Source: UBA8199 sp035358715
GTDB taxonomy: Bacteria; Verrucomicrobiota; Verrucomicrobiia; Limisphaerales; UBA8199
Reading direction: 5' to 3'
DNA: 20,379 bases
NCBI GenBank assembly: GCA_035358715.1
Contig: DAOPPX010000093.1
Span: 1 to 20,379, forward strand
Part shown: positions 7,049 through 15,407 of the stretch, piece after piece
Numbering within the stretch: position 1 is the first letter of the stretch
Layout of the letters: the number at the start of each line of letters is the position of its first letter
Program-made: the position numbers and the translations under genes
The notes under the pieces: model-generated
What the model saw: only the letters and a program-made list of their open reading frames with translations
What the model was told of the DNA's origin: nothing
Database searches by the model: none

Positions 7049-8296
7049 TCATGGGCGGCGCACACAGCGCATACCGTGATACCAATGGGCAAACCTCGGC
7101 GCGGATTGGTACGGTTGTCCGCGGAACGCGCAGCGCACATTCTTCTGGTTTTCGTCAAAGCTCCCGCCACGCGTTACACGTGTAGGTCCACTTCCACCGT
7201 TCCAACTGATGACATCGCCAGCGATTGGGCCAACTGGATCGTCGAAGGTTGCCTCAACGCTCGAGTAATAGTTGGAGCGGTACCAATCCCAACACCATTC
7301 ACGCACGTTCCCCACCACGTCATAGAGCCCGTAGCCATTCATCGTGTCCGGGCCTGGAGGCAATTGCGTCCCGTTGTAGTATCCCACAGCAGTTGTTCGA
7401 AAAGGATGAGGGAGTCCAACGGGAGTGTAGGTCGCGAAGTTTGTGGTAATGTACGACGTCCATGTCACACCGGGCACCATTGGACTTAGCCATGGGTAAT
7501 GCTGGCCGGTGAACCCTCCGCGTGCCGCCTTTTCCCACTCTGCCTCGGTGGGCAGCCGATAACCCGAACGATTGAAATCGCAGGTCCAATTTGTGAGGCT
7601 AAAGCACTGCTCCAAGCCTTCCCGTTCGCTACGCCAATTGCAGTAGGCTGCCGCTCCATACCAGCTTATCCCCACACAGGGATGGTTTGTCTTGCCTTCC
7701 TCGATGCCGAACACCCCATTCGTGAAGGTAACCTGGCTGTGTGCCGTCGAATCCACCAGACCTTTGCACTGGACCAGCGGCTGGACTTCGCCAAAAAGCG
7801 CCGAGATCGAGGCCATTCTGGACAGGTCTACCGAAATCCTCCCCAACTCATAAGCCCATTGGAGCATGTCTCGCATCTGCTGGTTAGTCACCTCAAACTG
7901 GTCCACCAGGAACGCGCTCACCCTCACGGCACGTCGAGGTTTTTCGTTGGGGTAAGTAGCCGGGTTATCATCGCCCATCAGGAAGTCGCCGGAAGGGACC
8001 AGCCTCATTCCGGGAGGTGCCGAGGCGGAATCCACCACAAACACTTGGTAGAGTTGCGATTGATTGGTGAACGGCAGCCACATGCTGCCGGTGCTTTCGG
8101 AGAGCACCATCGCGGAGTAAGGCGCCCAGGGGCCAGTGAGGTTCGTAGTCGAAGCTATGATCAGTTGCCCGCTGCTGAAAGGGAGCGACCAGCTTAGATC
8201 TCCGGACCGATCGAGCATCACGTGGGGTGTCGCCCCATGTACGGCGAACCGCATCAAGAGGCACAGTATTGCCAGTTTCGGCGCAATCCGGCACAT
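7049..8296 (-). CDS. Secreted SUMF1/FGE-fold protein, first of a tandem pair
   Basis: 415 residues from the ATG at 8296, where MCRIAPKLAILCLLMRFAVHG gives a signal peptide. A TTG at 8398 overlapping the upstream stop (TTGA) would add 34 residues before the signal and is less likely. Residues 28-90 resemble the verrucomicrobial beta module (SGDLSWSLPFSSGQLIIASTTNLTGPW). The SUMF1 fold follows: GMRLVPSGDFLMGDD (96-110), AVRVSAFLVDQFEVTNQQM, PCVGISWYGAAAYCNW (206-221), YRLPTEAEWEKAARGG (246-261), GYGLYDVVGNVREWCWDW (321-338), RVTRGGSF (373-380), RCAFRG and GMRCVRRP. The catalytic cysteine pair of true FGEs after RGGS is absent. The shared ...WAYE/.ISV insert and the common N-terminal module mark it as a paralogue of the next gene, well diverged. 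The role is unknown; exported and probably glycan- or surface-associated from its context. Confidence 0.87.
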   Translation of the reverse strand: MCRIAPKLAILCLLMRFAVHGATPHVMLDRSGDLSWSLPFSSGQLIIASTTNLTGPWAPYSAMVLSESTGSMWLPFTNQSQLYQVFVVDSASAPPGMRLVPSGDFLMGDDNPATYPNEKPRRAVRVSAFLVDQFEVTNQQMRDMLQWAYELGRISVDLSRMASISALFGEVQPLVQCKGLVDSTAHSQVTFTNGVFGIEEGKTNHPCVGISWYGAAAYCNWRSEREGLEQCFSLTNWTCDFNRSGYRLPTEAEWEKAARGGFTGQHYPWLSPMVPGVTWTSYITTNFATYTPVGLPHPFRTTAVGYYNGTQLPPGPDTMNGYGLYDVVGNVREWCWDWYRSNYYSSVEATFDDPVGPIAGDVISWNGGSGPTRVTRGGSFDENQKNVRCAFRGQPYQSAPRFAHWYHGMRCVRRP

Positions 8297-8394
8297 TATG
8301 CTGAAATTACTCGGGTGGAAACGCGAGAGTCCGTTTAGCCCCGCAAACGCCACCGCATGGCAGGTAGATTCCACTCCGCAGTGATCACGGGCTT

Positions 8395-11300
8395 TCAAAA
8401 CCGGGTTCGGTAATACCGAGACGACTGGTTGGTCGCCTGCAGGTCACTCCACTGCGTGGTGCCGTTGGTCACGGCGATCGTTGCGACAGGCACCCAGTCC
8501 AACAGGTTGGACGATGCTTCGGCAGTCAACGTGGCACTCAGAGGCGAGTAGACACTGAAGCGGAATGATTCATCCGGCTGGCGTTGCGGGAAAAGCAGAA
8601 TGGGGCGGGGGTGTGGCTGCACCAGCAACGTCACCGCACCCTGAGCAACACCGCCCGCCTCGTCCCGAATCTCAAGAGTCACATTGAAAGTCCCATAGAC
8701 GGCTGGAACACCAGACAAGACGCCCTCGGGCGATAGCAGGAGGCCGGCAGGAAGTGGCGCAGAAGCTTCAGCCAGGCACCATTGGTGGGCACCAACGCCG
8801 CCGAGCGATTGAAACTCAATGCGGCAGGCCTCGGCGAAAATGACAGTGTAGAGTTGCTCTGAGATGATGCCCAGGGTCGGTTGGAGGGCACCAATGCTCA
8901 ATCTGCCGCCGTTAACGAGAATTCCACCGGCACCGTCGGTGACGGGCATACCGCTCGCATCTGTCAAGTCCGGGATCCCCTCAACCGCCGCGTTGTCTCC
9001 CGCGCGAAGACAGGGCGAGTCGTTTCGGAGGCCGTAATTCGCCGCTCCTTCCCACGCCGTTCTGACAATCGTCCGTCCATCAGCTTGTAACTGACCCTGG
9101 GAGTACATGTAGTCGCAAGCAGCGGTGTAGGGCATTACTTTGAGCCTGCCCGAGTAGTTCTTAAGCGCGTCGAGCACAATGCGCCAGACCTCGCGTGGTG
9201 TTCCCGTCTCGCCGTGAGACATGGCCATCCCCATTCCTCCCACCTCACACAATAAATCCGCGACAGCTTGCGTCTTGTGGAAGGTTCCATTGGACATGAC
9301 AACATCATCCATCAGCCCGGCATAGTGACCGGTTCGCGAGGATGAGGGGAAATCACTGTCACAGCCAATACGGACATCTCCAGAGAAGGGCTTGAGCCGG
9401 CTTTCATTCCTCGCGTCAAGAACGAGGGTATCATCAACCCGGATCATCCACTGGTCGAAGAGCTGCTGAACGCTGATTTTCTGCCATCCGGTGTTGTGAA
9501 TCAGCCCATCGCGGGTGGCCAGGTTCAAACGCTCGGCGCCGTCGGAGACCAAGCGCACATGCAACGCACCCGAACTGTCCAGAAACACCCGGAAGAACGT
9601 GTTGGAATCCGACCCGCCCGCGAAGATGGTCCTCGTGCCCTCCCGGTGGTCCGGCCAGATATGAGTCGAGAGATGCCAATCGCCTTTTGAGAAATCGAAA
9701 TGTGCATCTGCAATCCGGGACAGGAACGAGTTTGAGCCGTCAAACCTCCCCGCATAAGAAAGCCGGTAGGCGTTGGTCGAGTAGCCCATAGCGGAGGCCG
9801 AAAATGAGTTTTGTGCGGGCGAACTGTCGCTGGTGCTGTTCTCGAAGAAGATACTCAGCATGTGCCCATTGATCCCAACCGCGACCTGCGCGAGAAACAT
9901 GTCGAACTTCTCCATCAGCCATGAGCCTCCGGTTGGACTGTCAATCCGGGCGCCGAGGTACCCTGTGGCTATGGCATTGGTGATTGCTTCATCGTTATAG
10001 TAACCCCCAGGATAAACGAGGTACTTGCAGGAGTAAGGTCCACCCGAAGAGTTCGTGAAGGACGTTTCAATGTCCGTTCTCGACGACAAGAGTTCGTTAG
10101 TGTAGAACCGACCGCGATCAAAACGAATCAACCGGGGAGTGGGCTTGATCTCGATGTTCACAGTGTCTTCAAGCAGATGGACGGGAACCGCGTGATTATA
10201 GGCCCCCCGAGATCCATTGTAGGCGCATGTGTATGCCGCGAGTTTGTCCACGAAGGGGATCAAGTTCTCCAACCGCGCCACTTGGGGGGCTGTCAGATTA
10301 ATGTCCAACTCCTCGTTCGTTGGGCCTCCTCCGACCGCAGTCCTGAGCCACCCGTTCGAGATTGTCAGACCGCAGTTAGTGCCGGGTCCGACATACTGGA
10401 TCAAGAAGGCATCCGGCTGCGCGAGGTTGGCATGCGACCGGGTGTGCGAAACGATGTCATGCCCCTCAGTGATCAGCGCCTGAAGAAGCTCCCTGTGTTC
10501 GGGGTGGATACGATCCGTGCTATTGAGAGCCAGGGTCGAGGCGTAGCCGTAGTTCGTCTGCGCGAAGCGGGCCAGTTTGGCCCAATCCGCTAGAGACCCG
10601 CAGTCGTCCTCAATGATGACCCAAATACCCTCGCGCCGGGTCTGCTTGAAACGCGGATCACCGAACACATTGCCGCCGAGGTCCACAAGTCCCTTGAGAT
10701 GCAGCGCAGTGTTCCTTCCATTTGGGAGAACCAGCGAGTTACCCAGCAACATTGTGCCGGCGGTACTGGAAATGGTGTCAGAGCCGATGGACTCCCTGGA
10801 GCCTGTCGCAGTTACCAGACAATTGCGGATGTTCACCAAGCCGGAGGATGTGTTCTGAATGCTTCGGGTCCTGGCGCCGATAAGGCTGCAATTGACTATG
10901 TCCAGCCTTTGGCAGGCGCTCACGTAAACTGCCATGTTTGAGGCCGCATTGTGCAGGACCGAAAACATGAGCGTGGCGGTCGTGGCTGAGCCGGATAAGG
11001 CCAGTATCGGCCAGCCATAGGCGCCGTCGAAATTGCACCCCAAAATCCGGGCATTCGTGCTTGAATTGACATCCAGAAGCCCGCCCGCCTCACTCAACTG
11101 ACAACCGCGAATCTCAACATCTGCGGAGTTCACTACCCGAAGCAGGTAAGAGGCGCTATGCCTCAAATCAAGTTGCTCCAGCCGGACATGGGAACGCCCC
11201 GAGATAACCGCAGCACTGTTGCGCACGGAAGCGGTTACAGTCAGGTCTGTTTCCTCGGGATGCCCACTATCGTTGCGCAGGTAGAGGCGGTTGTTGACGG

Positions 11301-11802
11301 AAAACCACTGCCTGTCCTGGAGAGACTCGACGCTCGCCCCTTTCGAAGCGTATGTTCCATCCAGCCAGACGTACGAGACGGGGCTTGGCCAGTTGGCGTA
11401 CCATACCGCTGCCGGATTGGTTGACTGGGCCGTCCATCCCGTCACCGCAGTATCCCCTCGGATGATCGGTGCGGGCCCCTCGCCGTAGCTGGTTATGATA
11501 ACGGGGGCAAGGTCACTTCCAGAGGCGCCTAAAGTCAGATTCTCACGAAAGGTAGAACCGCGCTTCAGCTTGACGCTCACCTGCGCCCCGGCAGCGATGC
11601 GATTGGAAACGAACTGCCAATCGATGAGCGCCAATCGTTGGAAAGGACTTGCCTCCGAGCCGTCGCCGTTCTGAGGGTTGCTCGCATCAACGTAGACGCT
11701 CTCCGAAGCGTGACACAGCACGGCATCGGTGCACACCAGGCTGATTATTGCGAGCCTCAGGACCTTGCGTATGCGAGGCCCATTGCTCCGCTCCAAGGTC
11801 AT
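8395..11802 (-). CDS. Large secreted protein: beta-helix frame with embedded NodB-like deacetylase and LamG domain
   Basis: 1135 residues, ATG at 11802; signal peptide about 1-33 (VLRLAIISLVCTDAVLCHA). Residues 36-385 are a right-handed beta-helix (VYVDASNPQNGDGSEASPF; repeated N/S-rich coils such as VEIRGCQL, IVNCSLIGA, VNIRNCLV). After NVFGDPRF (379-385) the chain enters a polysaccharide-deacetylase-like domain: IIEDDCG (397-402), GHDIVSHTRSHANL (447-460, the H-x3-H metal motif) and YPGGYYND (597-604). Residues about 670-845 form a LamG domain (GRFDGSNSFLSRI, YAGLMDDVVMSNGTF). The deacetylase then appears to resume with GGMGMAMSHGETG (His863) and RLKVMPYTAACDYM. Residues 922-973 (NYGLRNDSPCLRAGD ... 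SIGAL) are the usual closing motif of the beta-helix frame. A He_PIG-like domain (1017-1062) and the verrucomicrobial C-terminal module (1075-1135) finish it. Likely extracellular de-N- or O-acetylation of a glycan; activity unproven. 139 bases separate it from the GNAT gene. Confidence 0.85.
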   Translation of the reverse strand: MTLERSNGPRIRKVLRLAIISLVCTDAVLCHASESVYVDASNPQNGDGSEASPFQRLALIDWQFVSNRIAAGAQVSVKLKRGSTFRENLTLGASGSDLAPVIITSYGEGPAPIIRGDTAVTGWTAQSTNPAAVWYANWPSPVSYVWLDGTYASKGASVESLQDRQWFSVNNRLYLRNDSGHPEETDLTVTASVRNSAAVISGRSHVRLEQLDLRHSASYLLRVVNSADVEIRGCQLSEAGGLLDVNSSTNARILGCNFDGAYGWPILALSGSATTATLMFSVLHNAASNMAVYVSACQRLDIVNCSLIGARTRSIQNTSSGLVNIRNCLVTATGSRESIGSDTISSTAGTMLLGNSLVLPNGRNTALHLKGLVDLGGNVFGDPRFKQTRREGIWVIIEDDCGSLADWAKLARFAQTNYGYASTLALNSTDRIHPEHRELLQALITEGHDIVSHTRSHANLAQPDAFLIQYVGPGTNCGLTISNGWLRTAVGGGPTNEELDINLTAPQVARLENLIPFVDKLAAYTCAYNGSRGAYNHAVPVHLLEDTVNIEIKPTPRLIRFDRGRFYTNELLSSRTDIETSFTNSSGGPYSCKYLVYPGGYYNDEAITNAIATGYLGARIDSPTGGSWLMEKFDMFLAQVAVGINGHMLSIFFENSTSDSSPAQNSFSASAMGYSTNAYRLSYAGRFDGSNSFLSRIADAHFDFSKGDWHLSTHIWPDHREGTRTIFAGGSDSNTFFRVFLDSSGALHVRLVSDGAERLNLATRDGLIHNTGWQKISVQQLFDQWMIRVDDTLVLDARNESRLKPFSGDVRIGCDSDFPSSSRTGHYAGLMDDVVMSNGTFHKTQAVADLLCEVGGMGMAMSHGETGTPREVWRIVLDALKNYSGRLKVMPYTAACDYMYSQGQLQADGRTIVRTAWEGAANYGLRNDSPCLRAGDNAAVEGIPDLTDASGMPVTDGAGGILVNGGRLSIGALQPTLGIISEQLYTVIFAEACRIEFQSLGGVGAHQWCLAEASAPLPAGLLLSPEGVLSGVPAVYGTFNVTLEIRDEAGGVAQGAVTLLVQPHPRPILLFPQRQPDESFRFSVYSPLSATLTAEASSNLLDWVPVATIAVTNGTTQWSDLQATNQSSRYYRTRF

Positions 11803-11941
11803 GCAATAGTGACCGTCAACTGCTCTGAGGTAACCGTGCCCGCCGAACCCTCAGCCCACAAGGCAGGTTGCATTTCTCCTGCGGAGGATTACCGCTTGCG
11901 CGCTGTCGTAGTGACAACGTCGGAACCGACCGGGGACGCCG

Positions 11942-13180
11942 CTAAAAGTCCAGACGAAGCTGAAGTCGGGATTGCCCGGTGTGGAACTTCGCAGGCAAAC
12001 GGGGCATGATTCTCCGATACCAGGCTTTCTGCAAAACCAGCCGGGAGAACGCGCTCAGGCCACTGAAGGCCGCCACTCTCAGGTGGTTGGCGGCGCCACG
12101 GCGGGCCACGCGCAACACGCGCACGGGCCTTTCCTTGCCGCCAGTCAGGATCTTGTAATCGTAATGGCCAAGACCGCTCTCCATCACATTAAACCTGCCT
12201 GCGATCGCCGACTCGATCAGCTTGATCTGACTCGTGCATCCCAGGCTCAGCTTATGCCAGCGTGGTCCGTTCACCCGTGACGGCAGTTCCGCAAACAAAG
12301 TGCCGCCGAACGCGAACGCATATTGTCGGCAAACAACCTCTTCTCCTACTTTGAGATTGAAGAATCTCGCGCGTCCGAGCGAGCCGAGGGTGCTCACCAG
12401 CGCCCGGTTGTAGTTCAAAGCGTTCGGCCAGGCATGGAAGTGCCCGGGGCGGCCTTCCGCCTCCCACTGGAGCCGGTGCTGCTCCGCAAACCGTTCAAAC
12501 TCATCGGTCAATCGTGTGCCTTCGCTGACGACCTCGCTGGAGACGGGAGAGAGGGCCTCGAGTTCCCGGAGTTTCTTCCGTCGAACCTTCCGCTCCTTGC
12601 CGTCCAACGAGGAGAAATATGCCTCGTAACTCTGAGGCAGATGATACACGGTGTGAACTTCGCCCTCAGCCTCCTCCAGCACAGCGGCCAGGTTGGATTG
12701 CTGACAGGCATCAACAAGAGAGCCCAGGGCCTGATAGTCGCCGTCAACTGGCCCAAGGCTGAAAAAGTCGCAGCTCTTGCTTCTAAACAAGCTTTCCAGC
12801 ACGGCCAACCAAATCCCGCGGGCCCAAGTGGTTTCGATTGGGGGATCAAAGACCTTGGGAGGTATGCAGGCCCCAACGAGACGAGCCACTCGAAGCCTGA
12901 GAGGCCAGCCTCCAATCGAGTCAATGTAGATGGGAATGATCCCTACAATTCCGCCGTTAACCCGGAAAACGAAGAGTCGCAGAGAGCGATTTCCACCGTA
13001 AAACTGCCACCACAACCTTGTCCAGTCGAACGACATGTAGATGGGCCCCCTGAGGCGCAGCACCGCCTCATCCCATTCGGCCCGCATCGGGGCCAGACCG
13101 TCGTAGCTGGTCTCCACGCGGCATTCAAGGACGCCCTCCTGCAGGGCCGGCTTTCTACCTTCGAGAACAACAGTTTCCAT
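11942..13180 (-). CDS. CelD/FemAB-like GNAT acyltransferase
   Basis: 412 residues from the ATG at 13180. The protein has two GNAT-like halves, as in the CelD/BcsL (Acetyltransf_6) family often found in cellulose, exopolysaccharide and exosortase loci. The front half has YMSFDWTRLWWQFYGGNRSLRLFVFRVNGGIVGIIPIYI (48-86) and LVGACIPPKVFDPPIE. The middle holds the basic stretch SLDGKERKVRRKKLRELE (191-208). The back half has FFNLKVGEEVVCRQYAFAFGGTLF (273-296), HKLSLGCTSQIKLIESAI (309-326) and the family's closing signature FNVMESGLGHYDYKILTGG (330-348). There is no signal peptide, so it acts in the cytoplasm. The acyl donor (acyl-CoA or aminoacyl) and acceptor cannot be told from sequence; acylation of a sugar precursor is the likely role. 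It lies alone, with 109 bases upstream that hold a stem-loop and 139 bases downstream. Confidence 0.85.
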   Translation of the reverse strand: METVVLEGRKPALQEGVLECRVETSYDGLAPMRAEWDEAVLRLRGPIYMSFDWTRLWWQFYGGNRSLRLFVFRVNGGIVGIIPIYIDSIGGWPLRLRVARLVGACIPPKVFDPPIETTWARGIWLAVLESLFRSKSCDFFSLGPVDGDYQALGSLVDACQQSNLAAVLEEAEGEVHTVYHLPQSYEAYFSSLDGKERKVRRKKLRELEALSPVSSEVVSEGTRLTDEFERFAEQHRLQWEAEGRPGHFHAWPNALNYNRALVSTLGSLGRARFFNLKVGEEVVCRQYAFAFGGTLFAELPSRVNGPRWHKLSLGCTSQIKLIESAIAGRFNVMESGLGHYDYKILTGGKERPVRVLRVARRGAANHLRVAAFSGLSAFSRLVLQKAWYRRIMPRLPAKFHTGQSRLQLRLDF

Positions 13181-13260
13181 GTTGCGCGTTCAAGCTGGAT
13201 TCAAAGCGGTTCGCCACACTCCACGGCTAGCTTGTGGTGGTCGTCACGAAGACAAGAAGT

Positions 13261-13279
13261 GGGCCTGGGATTCAGGCCC
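13261..13279 (-). terminator. Stem-loop after the PKD beta-helix gene, possible terminator or processing site
   Basis: A perfect 7-base-pair stem (GGGCCTG 13261-13267, CAGGCCC 13273-13279) with a 5-base loop begins 10 bases beyond the stop codon at 13290 in the direction of transcription. The bases that follow on the minus strand (ACTTCTTGTCTTC) are pyrimidine-rich but lack an uninterrupted T-run, so partial termination or mRNA stabilisation fits better than a strong intrinsic terminator. Confidence 0.45.
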
Positions 13280-13289
13280 GGCGTCCTCG

Positions 13290-15407
13290 CTAGTTTCCGG
13301 CCGATGAATTCGTCCGCAAATTGCTGGGAGGACTGGGTCTATAAACATCCGGTTGAAGGACCCGGAAGGCCCGCGAAATCCGAGCCGTCTTCCCCAGCGC
13401 ATTCGACACCGTCAGGCTCACACTAAAGGTCCCCGGCCAGGTGTAGAGATTGGTGGCGGTCGGGTGGCTGGTAACGACGGCGTTCCCGTTGCCAAAGTCC
13501 CACTCGTAAGATACAATGCCGGCGGATGTCGGGCTCTGAATATCAAGCCCGTGCAGCGAATTGGTGGCCGAAAAGACCACTTTGACGGGAGCCGCCCCGA
13601 CGGAGTCTGCCGTAGTGTAAGGCCGGATGACGTCACCGCGTTGATAAGGTGCCAAGTGGACCCAGTTCGGATTAAAGTTAGTGCCAATCTTATCAAACCA
13701 GCCCACTGGACTCACGACGCGGAAATGGGCAACTGGCACACCCGCGGGGGGAGTGTAAGCCGGCAGAGCTCCCCAGGGGCGACTTCCGAACACCGAGCTC
13801 GCCAGGGGCCGGAGCCCATCATCTTCGGTGAACGGGCGGCCATCCGGACCGAGCGGGTTGGTCGGGTCGCGCAATACAGGATCCCCGCCATTCACCCCAT
13901 GGGCTTCGAGGAAATAACGCTTCCCGGCATAGCCCACCGTTTCAGGGCCACAAACAAAATTATAGTCGGTGATGTAGTTGGTTGAATCAGTCAGCGCATA
14001 ATACCCCTCATAATCGAGAGAGTAATGGCAGCCGCAGTCAATGAAGAGATTGCGTTGCACAGAAAGGCCCTCCTGTGCCACCCCACGAACCCCCCCCAAT
14101 CCAAGGACAACGCTTCGGCCTTCGTCGTAGGAGCAGCGGTAGAAGGTGTTGTTTTCGATGACGAGTCCGGATTGGCTGCCGCTCATATGCGTCTGCACCC
14201 CAACAAAGACATTGCTCCTTATGGCAAACCCGCGACTGCCCTCCGCGTGCGAAATCAATGCCAGCTGGTTGTGGATGTTCTCAAGCCAATTTCGCTCGAA
14301 GACGATGTTGGTGCTCTCGTTTACGAAGCTGCTTATGAACGCGACCTGGTAATCGAAGTAGTTTCCCCCCTCGGGATGCGGGATATTCCCCATCTCGTGC
14401 TGGGTAAAGAAGATGAAGTTTGTGCAATCCTTGAACAGGTTATTGCGAATCAGATGACTCCGGCCCGCCGGCTGCATCCCGTAATAGCCGTGGATGCGGG
14501 TAATGAAGTTATTCTCCACCAGGTGGTTTTCACCGCGAAACTTGATTGGGCAGCCGAACAGGTTGCTGAAGGTGTTACCCGCGATGGTGCAGTTTGTGGC
14601 GGCTGAAATCCCGGGGCCCGGCACGATATCAATGCCCGGGCAACCGTTGTTTCCGTTTCCCGCATAGACCACACCCCAGACGTTGGAGGAAGGTTCCGCA
14701 AGAAAGGCTGTGCCTGCAGTGTTCGTAAGGTAGATCGTGCGTTCGCTAACCTGCTTGACCCGCCATGCGGTATCGTGATTCTGGTAGGGGTTCTTGGAAT
14801 TGGATCCAAGAAACACATAGCCTCCAGGGGCAAAACCCTGCGCCAGCCAGCTCTCTTTCCATGAGGTGATGGAATTGCTCGCACTCGAGAAGTGGAGGTC
14901 GTCTGACATGAGGTATACACCATCCCGGAAAGTGTTGTTGGTGACCACCGTGTGGCTGCCATCAACCGAGGGAGGATTGAACTCAACCCGGATGGTGGCG
15001 ATGCTCACATCCTGAGCGCCGGTCAGGTTAAAGCCCTCGATCACGTTGAATCTGTGCTGGACGCGAAACTGGGTGGCGATGACTTGATTATCTGGATCGT
15101 TCGCAGGACTCGCCCGGAAGGTCACCGGGGCACTACTCATCCCATGCGCCCTTGTCCGTACGTACTCAGCATAGTTTCCCGGGCTGACCAAAACAGTGTC
15201 CCCCGCGACCATGACATTAGCGGCTTTCTGGATCGTGCGCCACGGAGACGCGGCCGTTCCCGCATTCGTGTCATTGCCCTGCATAGACACGTGGTAGGTG
15301 GCACCTAAGGCCCCCCCCATCAGCCCAACAGCCAGGCAAACAAGCCCGGCAGCCGCTGGAAGTAACGACCGGATGCCGCGATACCGCAGGCTCGTGGGAG
15401 CTGTCAT
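13290..15407 (-). CDS. Secreted right-handed beta-helix protein with C-terminal PKD domain
   Basis: 705 residues; the ATG at 15407 overlaps the upstream stop as ATGA and has a GGAGAG ribosome-binding site about 7 bases before it. Signal peptide about 1-36 (LLPAAAGLVCLAVGLMGGALGA). The mature chain begins YHVSMQGNDTNAGTAASPWRTIQKAANVMVAGDTVLVSPGNYAEYV, the pattern that opens pectate-lyase-like/AlgG-like beta-helices. Many coils follow with N-rich turns (TVVTNNTFRD, CTIAGNTFSN, HLVENNFITR, HLIRNNLFKD, IVFERNWLEN, LVIENNTFYRC, LSVQRNLFIDC). Residues about 606-684 are a PKD domain (GIVSYEWDFGNGNAV, PGTFSVSLTVSNALGK). The tail is RPSPPSNLRTNSSAGN, matching the tail of the preceding protein. No catalytic motif is certain, so lyase, epimerase or structural roles remain open. 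Paralogue of its upstream neighbour over the N-terminal 60 residues and the tail. Confidence 0.88.
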   Translation of the reverse strand: MTAPTSLRYRGIRSLLPAAAGLVCLAVGLMGGALGATYHVSMQGNDTNAGTAASPWRTIQKAANVMVAGDTVLVSPGNYAEYVRTRAHGMSSAPVTFRASPANDPDNQVIATQFRVQHRFNVIEGFNLTGAQDVSIATIRVEFNPPSVDGSHTVVTNNTFRDGVYLMSDDLHFSSASNSITSWKESWLAQGFAPGGYVFLGSNSKNPYQNHDTAWRVKQVSERTIYLTNTAGTAFLAEPSSNVWGVVYAGNGNNGCPGIDIVPGPGISAATNCTIAGNTFSNLFGCPIKFRGENHLVENNFITRIHGYYGMQPAGRSHLIRNNLFKDCTNFIFFTQHEMGNIPHPEGGNYFDYQVAFISSFVNESTNIVFERNWLENIHNQLALISHAEGSRGFAIRSNVFVGVQTHMSGSQSGLVIENNTFYRCSYDEGRSVVLGLGGVRGVAQEGLSVQRNLFIDCGCHYSLDYEGYYALTDSTNYITDYNFVCGPETVGYAGKRYFLEAHGVNGGDPVLRDPTNPLGPDGRPFTEDDGLRPLASSVFGSRPWGALPAYTPPAGVPVAHFRVVSPVGWFDKIGTNFNPNWVHLAPYQRGDVIRPYTTADSVGAAPVKVVFSATNSLHGLDIQSPTSAGIVSYEWDFGNGNAVVTSHPTATNLYTWPGTFSVSLTVSNALGKTARISRAFRVLQPDVYRPSPPSNLRTNSSAGN

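Noticed and set aside
5810..8296. Active formylglycine-generating enzymes for sulfatase maturation
   Set aside because: The catalytic cysteine pair after RGGS is missing in both proteins, and there is no sulfatase gene.
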